Shown here in pieces: positions 7,860 through 13,532 of a stretch of 14,536 nucleotides of DNA. The notes under the pieces are model-generated. The model was not told the origin of the DNA, searched no databases, and saw only the letters and a program-made list of their open reading frames with translations. Position numbers and translations under genes: made by a program. The stretch lies in the NCBI GenBank assembly GCA_026397575.1, contig JAPLUP010000399.1, forward strand, positions 1-14,536, read 5' to 3'. Numbering within the stretch: the stretch's first letter is position 1; each line of letters opens with the position of its first letter. This DNA is from Candidatus Zixiibacteriota bacterium. Its GTDB lineage: Bacteria > Zixibacteria > MSB-5A5 > CAIYYT01.

Positions 7860-8954
7860 ATGTCGATCAAGTACGAAAACGAGAGGGTGAAGAGGGGTTA
7901 TTTCAGATATTTGCGGCAGGCACGGGGGTTATCTATTGCCACAGTCGATGCAGCTGAGAAAGCAATCTGGGTCTACGAGGAATTTTCCAAAGATGAGAGC
8001 TTTGGTAAGTTCAGTAGGAACAGGGCATGCGACTTCAAAGAGTGGTTGTCCAACCGGACTAATCGAGGGAAGCCGCTGAGCGAAGTCACGACCTACCACT
8101 ACCTTAAGCACCTCAAGGGGTTCTTTCTATGGCTTTCAACACAGCCCGGCTATAAGACCAAAATCAGGCTGGAAGACGTCGAGTACCTCAGCCTCGAAAG
8201 GAGCAAGGTCAGAGAAGCAACTTCGATACATTCTGTCGATTTCCCGAACCTGGAATATGTCAAACAACTCGTAGGATCAATCACTATCAACTCGGAGATC
8301 GACTTACGTGATCGTGCCCTAATTTCCTTTTTGCTCGTCAGTGGCATGCGGGACATGGCCGTCGCCACACTGCCTCTCGGCTGCTTCGACAGACGAAATC
8401 TTGAAGTGAAACAATTTTCTCGCAAAGGAGTGAGAACGAAACTCGGAAAGAGTTTTGTTTCCTGGTTGTTTCGATTTGACGACCACCTAATTGCAAATGT
8501 TGTCGAGTGGTCTCAGTTTCTTGAAGAGAAAAAACTGTTCTCGAGCGAGGCACCTCTATTCCCCAGAAGCAAAGTCACGCAGCAAATCAATTCTCTCAGC
8601 TTCACTGCTTCCGAAGTTGAGCCGGTATACTGGAAGGGCACTGGCCCGATTCGCTCAATCCTCAAATCTCGCTCGATGGAGGCAGGACTGAAGTACTATC
8701 ATCCCCACACTTTCAGACATCTTGCGGTACATCTCGCAACCAAAGAGTGTACGACCGCTGAGGAATTGAAGGCTATTAGCCAGAACTTCGGCCACGAGCA
8801 CGTGATGACCACTATGGCAAATTACGGGAGGCTCCGTGATGATCAAGTCGCAGAAATCGTCGGGAGTCTTCTCCTAAATCCATCATTGGGACATTCTTCC
8901 AAAAGGGCTACTCTGAAGGAAATCAAGAAACTCCTGGATGGAATTGACGAATAG
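7860..8954 (+). CDS. tyrosine recombinase/integrase (phage-integrase family)
   Basis: This 364-residue recombinase would carry out site-specific integration or excision by a covalent 3'-phosphotyrosine intermediate. The N-terminal part (to about residue 115) looks like a SAM-like core-binding domain (helical, with TTYHYLKHLKGFFLWL). The catalytic domain shows Arg164 in SGMRDMA (box I), a lysine-bearing hairpin (SRKGVRTKLGK), His283-Thr-Phe-Arg286 in HPHTFRH (box II), His312 in NFGHEH, and the nucleophile Tyr322 in ANYG. All the main catalytic residues appear present, so it may be active. The start is set by the strong site at 7842-7850. Its stop TAG overlaps the GTG of the XRE gene by one base (TAGTG). 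Being close to tRNA-Gln, it is the best candidate for having mediated insertion of the element at the tRNA, but the intervening serine recombinase is a competitor. Confidence 0.93.
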   Translation: MSIKYENERVKRGYFRYLRQARGLSIATVDAAEKAIWVYEEFSKDESFGKFSRNRACDFKEWLSNRTNRGKPLSEVTTYHYLKHLKGFFLWLSTQPGYKTKIRLEDVEYLSLERSKVREATSIHSVDFPNLEYVKQLVGSITINSEIDLRDRALISFLLVSGMRDMAVATLPLGCFDRRNLEVKQFSRKGVRTKLGKSFVSWLFRFDDHLIANVVEWSQFLEEKKLFSSEAPLFPRSKVTQQINSLSFTASEVEPVYWKGTGPIRSILKSRSMEAGLKYYHPHTFRHLAVHLATKECTTAEELKAISQNFGHEHVMTTMANYGRLRDDQVAEIVGSLLLNPSLGHSSKRATLKEIKKLLDGIDE

Positions 8955-9190
8955 TGCTTGACATTGATATATGTAACTATATATTACGATGCGTGGCCAA
9001 ACTTCCGAATCTCATCAATCAGCTCGAGGAATTCCGGCTTGAGAATAGAATAAGCCAGGAGGGAATTGCCGAGATGCTCGGGGTGACGTTTGTCACGGTG
9101 AACCGCTGGTTTAATGGCCATAGCCAGCCCAACAAGATTCAGACTTATCACATCAGGAAGCTTCTGGCTTCGGAGAAGGCCAAGAAATGA
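8954..9190 (+). CDS. XRE/Cro-like helix-turn-helix regulator
   Basis: This is a 78-residue small DNA-binding protein read from GTG 8954. The HTH occupies about residues 33-60: ISQEGIAEMLGVTFVTVNRW followed by NGHSQPN, matching the Cro/C1 pattern (SQ..lA..lGvs..tv..W..G). The first residues coded at 8954-8992 are unlike the family, and they overlap a promoter-like sequence (8958-8985). A second in-frame GTG at 8993, giving a 65-residue protein, would fall at the expected transcription start, so a leaderless start there is possible. No good Shine-Dalgarno precedes either. The stop overlaps the ATG of the serine recombinase (ATGA, 9187-9190). It could repress its own operon or the two recombinases. 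Confidence 0.8.
   Translation: MLDIDICNYILRCVAKLPNLINQLEEFRLENRISQEGIAEMLGVTFVTVNRWFNGHSQPNKIQTYHIRKLLASEKAKK
8958..8987 (+). promoter_or_regulatory. sigma70-like promoter with overlapping palindrome, likely operator
   Basis: A perfect -35 TTGACA (8958-8963) is followed after 16 bp by TATATT (8980-8985, five of six consensus). An imperfect 15-bp palindrome GTAACTATATATTAC (8973-8987; arms GTAA and TTAC) covers the -10. It lies inside the 5' codons of the XRE gene, and the predicted transcription start is about 8991-8993. The combination of a strong promoter, a palindrome over the -10 and a downstream Cro-like gene suggests autoregulation, but operator function is inferred. Confidence 0.5.
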
Positions 9191-10567
9191 AGTGCGTGAT
9201 CTACACGAGGGTCTCTTCGAAGGAACAGGAACGAGAAGGTTACTCTATTCCTGCTCAGCAGAAGCTTATACAGAAACTTCCGTGACTATGTTACGCTGGA
9301 GGATCTTGACCTTGAGATTCATTTGGTCAAGGAGGGTGAGGTTCTCAGCAAAGACAGTCGATCTCACGCCAAGTTCATCCACGGCATCAAATTGCTTATG
9401 GCCAAGAACTACATTGACAACCTCTCGGAAGAAGTTAAGAAAGGCTTGCGAGAGAAAGCTGAGCAGGGGCAATGGCCTTGCAAAGCTCCTCTTGGATATC
9501 TGAACAATAAAGAAACGCACCGACTCGAAATCGACCCGGAGAGAGCGCCCATTATCGCTGAGTTATTTCGGCTCTATGCCTCGGGTGAGTACTCGATTAC
9601 TACGCTGGCAGAAAAGGCCCGGGAGCTCCGTCTGCACAGCCGAGAATCAGCCACACCTTTAAGTCGCAGCTATGTCGAGGCTTTTCTGAAGAACCCTCTC
9701 TACACAGGCGTCTTTGTCTGGAAGGGAAACAGGTACGCCGGATCACACATTCCCCTAATCTCACGCGAGCTCTTTGATGACGTGCAGGAACAGTTCAGAA
9801 AAGCCAATAAGTCAAAAAAGACGACTCAAGAGTTTGCCTTCAAAGGACTGCTCCAGTGTGGTTACTGTGGATGCTCAATTACGGCTGAAGTCAAGAAGGG
9901 ACGGTACATTTACTATCGATGCACCAACGGGAAGGGGAAATGCAGACAGCATTACATTCGTCAGGAGGCGCTTGCCACTATGCTCGGTGAGCTTCTGAAG
10001 CGAATCAAGTTGGCTCCAGATATTGTTGAGCAGATCAGGGAAGCGTTAAGGTCGAGCTTCGACACAGAAAAGGAGTTCCGGCAGAAAGAACTGAGCAGAC
10101 TCCGACGAGAGCATTCAAAGCTTCAGGAACGGCTGGATCAGGCTTACATCGATCGTTTAGAGAACAAGATCGACGTGTCCTTCTGGGAGAAGTTGCACAC
10201 AAAGTGGACCGAGCAACAGAACGAAATTTCCCAGAAGATCCAACGCCTTGAGAAGGCGAATCGCGATTACGTTCAAGAGGGGATAGATTTCTTAGAACTC
10301 ACGGAAAGGGCATATTCGTTGTATCTGGAACAATCACCTGATGAGCAGGCCAGATTACTGAAGACTGTACTTTCGAACTGCACCATCAGAGACCTAACGC
10401 TTTACCCCACATACAGAAAACCCTTCGACATCATTGCCGAAGGGGGAGATTCTGATATTAAGCTGGGGTGCCAGGATTCGAACCTGGGAATGGCAGCTCC
10501 AAAGGCTGCTGACTTACCACTTGTCGACACCCCAATTCAATCAATGATACGCTTTTACCTCGGCTGA
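9187..10567 (+). pseudogene. large serine recombinase, broken by internal deletion and frameshift
   Basis: This large serine (resolvase/invertase) recombinase is split between two frames. From ATG 9187 frame 1 gives MKCVIYTRVSSKEQEREGYS then IPAQQKLI, with the catalytic Ser10 in RVSS, but it hits TGA at 9283. Frame 2 resumes at about 9266 with LYRNFRDYVTLEDLDLEIHL and stays open to 10567. In family members LYRNF sits about residue 85-90, so some 55-60 residues of the catalytic domain are missing at the junction. The remainder is full: NYIDNLSEEVKKGL, a recombinase domain with GYLNNKE and YVEAFLKNPLYTGVF, a zinc ribbon (CGYCG near 9856 and CTNGKGKC), and a charged coiled coil (about 10070-10280). 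The C-terminus reads antisense through tRNA-Gln (CQDSNLGMAAPKAADLPL), so the natural end is uncertain. Catalysis should be lost. The start overlaps the XRE stop by 4 bases. Confidence 0.88.
10463..10534 (-). tRNA. tRNA-Gln (anticodon TTG)
   Basis: Read on the minus strand, the 72-nt gene folds as a tRNA. The acceptor stem starts TGGGGTG and closes with CACCCCA plus discriminator G, as in bacterial tRNA-Gln. The anticodon stem GCAGC/GCTGC encloses the loop CTTTGGA, giving anticodon TTG after T33. The T arm is CCAGG-TTCGAAT-CCTGG. CCA is not encoded (the next bases are CTT). It has its own promoter (10544-10572) and lies 3' of spoVG on the same strand. The rightward serine recombinase reads antisense through its full length. 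Confidence 0.93.
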
Positions 10568-10572
10568 GTCAA
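10544..10572 (-). promoter_or_regulatory. sigma70-like promoter of tRNA-Gln
   Basis: On the minus strand TTGACT (10572-10567) is followed after exactly 17 bp by TATCAT (10549-10544); each matches five of six consensus bases. The predicted start is a few bases before the tRNA 5' end at 10534. The -35 overlaps the stop codon of the recombinase ORF on the other strand, showing that the recombinase frame extends into host regulatory sequence. Confidence 0.7.
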
Positions 10573-10597
10573 TGCCCCGGCAAAAAAAAGCGGGCGG

Positions 10598-10891
10598 CTA
10601 AGAATCCCAGCTTCCCTGCTGTATTACTTCCGCCGACTCCTTCAGCGCTTCGTCGTAGGCCTCAAATACCTTGACTTCAAGGAAGTGCCGTGCCTCGCTA
10701 CTGATCGGATGGGCAATGTCTTGATACTTGCCGTGAGGCATGCGTCGCGACGGCATGCTCACGAAATAGCCCGCTTTTCCGCTGATGATTTTGAGGCCTC
10801 GTACCACGAACTGGTTGTCGAAGGTGACGTTGACAAATGCCTTAAGCTTGTCCTCGTTGCGTAGCGTCACCCGAATCTCGGTGATTTCCAT
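10598..10891 (-). CDS. spoVG: SpoVG family nucleic-acid-binding regulator
   Basis: This 97-residue protein begins MEITEIRVTLRNEDKLKAFV and contains the conserved FVVRGLKII and GYFVSMPSRRMPHGKYQDIAHPI (read at 10891 leftward; the second stretch is split here only for naming), ending with the helix AYDEALK. These are the hallmark segments of SpoVG, a small site-specific DNA/RNA-binding protein known from sporulation and septation in Bacillus and as a general regulator in staphylococci and spirochaetes. The usual length is 85-100. It follows ispE by 43 bp on the same strand, and ispE-spoVG proximity also occurs in Firmicutes. GGAGG 10 bases and GGGAG about 2 bases before the ATG provide ribosome binding. 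The organism need not sporulate. Confidence 0.95.
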   Translation of the reverse strand: MEITEIRVTLRNEDKLKAFVNVTFDNQFVVRGLKIISGKAGYFVSMPSRRMPHGKYQDIAHPISSEARHFLEVKVFEAYDEALKESAEVIQQGSWDS

Positions 10892-10934
10892 GGCTCCCTA
10901 ACCTCCCACTGTAAGGGTCCCGATGTCTCCACTA

Positions 10935-11798
10935 TCACGCCAGCTTGACAGGGCAGAGACTAAAAACCTGCCAGCCAAAACGCCCGGATATCATCGTCGC
11001 CAAGGAAGGATCGGGTGCTCGATCGAACAGTCCAAAAAACGCTGAACCGCTCCCCGATAGCGCCACAACACGCGCGCCTGCCTCCCGCAGAATTTGCATA
11101 CACGCAAAAACTGCCGGATGGCCGTCGGTCACCAGGCCTTCAAAATCATTGCCGATTTGATCGAGCAATGGTAAAAGTTCGGCGCTTATTTTCTCCCACT
11201 TAAATGTAGGCTTGGGGGAAGAGTTTGTCAAGGCAATTTTCACCTTCGAGTAGGCCTCGGCTGTGGAAATCGCAAAGTCGGGAACAACCAGAAGGACAAC
11301 GTAGTCAGATGCTATCTTGACCTCCTCAACCATTTCTCCGCGCCCGGAAATAATCGCCGAACCTGTCGAGAAGAAGAAGGGGACATCACTGCCGAGATTG
11401 GCGCCAAGTTGCTGCAGTTGCTGCCGAGACAAATTGAGATCCAAAAGTCGGGTCACACCTTTGAGTGTCGCGGCCGCATCGGAACTCCCTCCACCCAGAC
11501 CGGCGCCAACCGGGATACGTTTGGTCAGATTGATTTGTATGCCTTGTGTAAAGCCCGTTTGCCGGCCCAGCAGCTCCACTGCCTTCCAAATGATGTTTGA
11601 GGAATCGAGTGGTACATTGGCCGTAGCGCCGATCAGTTTCGTTCCCTTGTTGATTTCAGAAATCGTCAGCGTATCGTACAGATCTACCGCCTGCACCAAT
11701 GAATAGATATCATGGTAACCATCAGGCCGCTTGCTGAGGATCTTGAGAAACAGATTGATCTTGGCCGGTGTATCAATCGTTACCGAGCGATCAGCCAT
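10935..11798 (-). CDS. ispE: 4-diphosphocytidyl-2-C-methyl-D-erythritol kinase (IspE)
   Basis: This 287-residue GHMP kinase phosphorylates 4-diphosphocytidyl-2-C-methyl-D-erythritol at the 2-hydroxyl with ATP, the fourth step of the MEP pathway to IPP and DMAPP. Visible motifs: PAKINLFLKI with Lys13 (equivalent of the catalytic Lys10 of the E. coli enzyme), the ATP-binding glycine-rich loop PVGAGLGGGSSDAAA at residues 96-110, GSDVPFF with catalytic Asp138, and the C-terminal motif SGSGSAFFGLF. The length is normal. Its ATG overlaps the stop of the wzi-like gene by one base (TGATG), so translation is probably coupled to it, and spoVG follows 43 bp downstream. It indicates that isoprenoids are made by the non-mevalonate route. 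Confidence 0.97.
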   Translation of the reverse strand: MADRSVTIDTPAKINLFLKILSKRPDGYHDIYSLVQAVDLYDTLTISEINKGTKLIGATANVPLDSSNIIWKAVELLGRQTGFTQGIQINLTKRIPVGAGLGGGSSDAAATLKGVTRLLDLNLSRQQLQQLGANLGSDVPFFFSTGSAIISGRGEMVEEVKIASDYVVLLVVPDFAISTAEAYSKVKIALTNSSPKPTFKWEKISAELLPLLDQIGNDFEGLVTDGHPAVFACMQILREAGARVVALSGSGSAFFGLFDRAPDPSLATMISGRFGWQVFSLCPVKLA

Positions 11799-13357
11799 CA
11801 GTCGAATGATCCCTGCAGATAATAAGACACCTTCAGGTCAAGGCCGATTCTGTCATGGTTGCGGCCCTGGACGTGCTGATAGTTGGCAAAATGCGCATAG
11901 TTGAATGCCACATGTCCCTGCAGGAACTGGGAATGAAACAGTTCAATGGCTAATTGCAGTGATGGTGATTTTTCCACAATGCCCGATGGAAACTTGACCC
12001 CTTTCGGCACGGCGCCGGACTGATGCTGTTCAATTCGGCCTTCTCCGCGGCGGTTGTATTGGAATTCGAGTTCCAGATCACAGCTTGTCGAGACATGATA
12101 GCGCAGCAATGCCAAAATACGGTTCTGATCATTGCCGCCAAAATAGCCGATCGGCTCACCGGAGTTGAGGTAGAGATTTTGCAGTTTGTTCTGCCCATAA
12201 ACCGTAGTATTCACGCGCGTGTAGCTGACTTTCGCGAACAGGCGTGTGAGACCCATTGGCTCCAGAGCGTCGATGCCGAGTTTGTAACCGACCTGATGGG
12301 GCTCCGACTTTAAGTCGATCTGGAAGTCATCAATCATCAGCTCACCGAAGATGCGCGACCGCTTGGGCCAGTAAATCGTTCCGTCCAGACCGAGAAACAT
12401 GTTGTCATCGCTGCCGCGATTGTATTGTTCCCAGTAGTAGGGAAGGAAGGGATTTAGGTAGCGCCACTCCATCGGCCGATTGTAACCTCCATATAATGCC
12501 ACTTCCGACAGTCCCAATTCGAAGACTCCGGTCTTACGGAATGACAAACGATGCGCCGAGAAATAGCGCACCAGCGTTGAATCGCCTTGATGGAAATCGT
12601 CGAGGCGGGCGATGACATAGTCAAAGCGAAAGGCTTTGTGTTCATAGCCAAGCCAGATGCGGTCGAACGCGGGTGAATTGTCGGAAATCAACAGTGCATC
12701 ATGTTGCTCTGGTCCCCAAATGAGGTACGATCTTCCGACAGAGCCGAAAATGCCGTTGTGATAGAAGTAGAGAGCGGCATTGTCCAGCCAGCCGGTTATT
12801 TTCTTTTTCCATTTGCGACCGTCAAACTGTGAGTAGAGTTCACCGTGATTTTCGACCCGCGCGCGGAGGTGTACTTGCAAGTCGGGAGCCGGATTGACCC
12901 AGGATTCGGCAGTGATACCGATACGGTGCACCGGCGATGTGTCATCCGCAGCCAGTTCCTCCGCGTACGGTATAAGGCGCAGACGCAATGCCGGGAATCC
13001 TCCCGACGGATCGCCGCGACCCAGAAGATGATTCAGATTCAGTCGACTCTCTCGATCATCCAATGGAAAACGGTCGCTGATGATTGACGCCACGGATTGA
13101 TTCTGTCGGCTACCTTGCTCCTCGTTGTGGTAACGGGTGATACTGGGGCGGACATTCGCATACAGTCTGCCCACATTGTCCAGCAGCAGATATTCCTCCC
13201 AGTACTTATTGGCTATGTAGTCGGTAGATTCGATCCGCTGTAGCATCGCGATGTCGGTGGTTTGGAGGACTTGTGAACCGGCGACAACTTCACGTGAGCT
13301 ATCGGCCGAGGCAGAGGTGAGAGAAAGCAGAAGCGATAATGCTGCAAGATGAAACAT
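11798..13357 (-). CDS. Wzi-like capsule-assembly family outer-membrane beta-barrel
   Basis: This 519-residue protein starts with a short signal peptide (hydrophobic LAALSLLLSLTSASA, likely cut after residue 18) and continues with many alternating aromatic strands typical of an outer-membrane barrel. The segment VALYGGYNRPMEWRYLNPFLPYYWEQYN matches the hallmark region of the capsule-assembly Wzi family, as do VGRSYLIWGPEQ and the late LRYHVSTSCDLELEFQYNRRGEG (positions near 12060-12120). Wzi of E. coli is an outer-membrane lectin that attaches group 1 capsule; the present protein may help attach or export a surface polysaccharide, but its ligand is unknown. In-frame TAA lies 12 bases upstream of the ATG, so the start is fixed; no Shine-Dalgarno precedes it. 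It is the first gene of the wzi-ispE-spoVG run. Confidence 0.82.
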   Translation of the reverse strand: MFHLAALSLLLSLTSASADSSREVVAGSQVLQTTDIAMLQRIESTDYIANKYWEEYLLLDNVGRLYANVRPSITRYHNEEQGSRQNQSVASIISDRFPLDDRESRLNLNHLLGRGDPSGGFPALRLRLIPYAEELAADDTSPVHRIGITAESWVNPAPDLQVHLRARVENHGELYSQFDGRKWKKKITGWLDNAALYFYHNGIFGSVGRSYLIWGPEQHDALLISDNSPAFDRIWLGYEHKAFRFDYVIARLDDFHQGDSTLVRYFSAHRLSFRKTGVFELGLSEVALYGGYNRPMEWRYLNPFLPYYWEQYNRGSDDNMFLGLDGTIYWPKRSRIFGELMIDDFQIDLKSEPHQVGYKLGIDALEPMGLTRLFAKVSYTRVNTTVYGQNKLQNLYLNSGEPIGYFGGNDQNRILALLRYHVSTSCDLELEFQYNRRGEGRIEQHQSGAVPKGVKFPSGIVEKSPSLQLAIELFHSQFLQGHVAFNYAHFANYQHVQGRNHDRIGLDLKVSYYLQGSFD

Positions 13358-13532
13358 GGCGCTTAGTTAGTCTGACTCGGAGCTATTGTCAACCTAAAAG
13401 AGCAGTCCGGCCGAAGGCTTTGTCAGGGGCATCAGGGTGGTTCGGGTCGCCCGCAATGGGAAACGTTACTAAACCACACAAAAAAAGATTTTGCGTTTTG
13501 ACGGCTGGCACGTCAGATTAGTAGGTTTGCAA
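13358..13532. promoter_or_regulatory. divergent intergenic region between wzi-like and propeller genes
   Basis: This is the shared upstream region of two divergent genes. For the leftward gene, TTGACA (13392-13387, minus) has TAACTA 17 bp on (13369-13364), a poor -10, just 6 bases before the ATG at 13357; if used, the mRNA would be nearly leaderless, in agreement with the absence of a ribosome-binding site. For the rightward gene, TTGACG (13498-13503) has only weak -10 candidates such as TTAGTA (13518-13523, spacing 14). An A-rich tract (about 13480-13487) is present. No terminator or strong dyad was seen. Confidence 0.35.

Larger units (their letters stand above)
371..10462. mobile_element. 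probable tRNA-Gln-associated integrative island carrying an R-M system
   Basis: An R-M cassette, an unknown zinc-finger gene and a recombinase operon all point towards the 3' end of tRNA-Gln and abut it, the usual layout of an element integrated at a tRNA. On the far side of the tRNA the genes switch to ordinary host functions (spoVG, ispE). The genes at 6014-9190 are visibly more AT-rich than the host genes. The right boundary is placed at the tRNA 3' end. The left boundary is unknown and 371 is only the first gene of the co-directional run; the R-M genes may instead be a separate host-located cassette. No duplicated tRNA 3' segment was found to the left. Confidence 0.4.

Noticed and set aside
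9114..9503. 129-codon plus-strand frame bridging XRE and serine recombinase
   Set aside because: Out of frame with both recombinase halves; it spans the deletion junction only because of the frame change and has no recognisable domain.
10582..10589. A8 tract (T8 on the minus strand) after spoVG as an intrinsic terminator
   Set aside because: No stable GC-rich hairpin could be drawn immediately before the T-run on the minus strand; only a short bulged stem around it. Not listed as a terminator.
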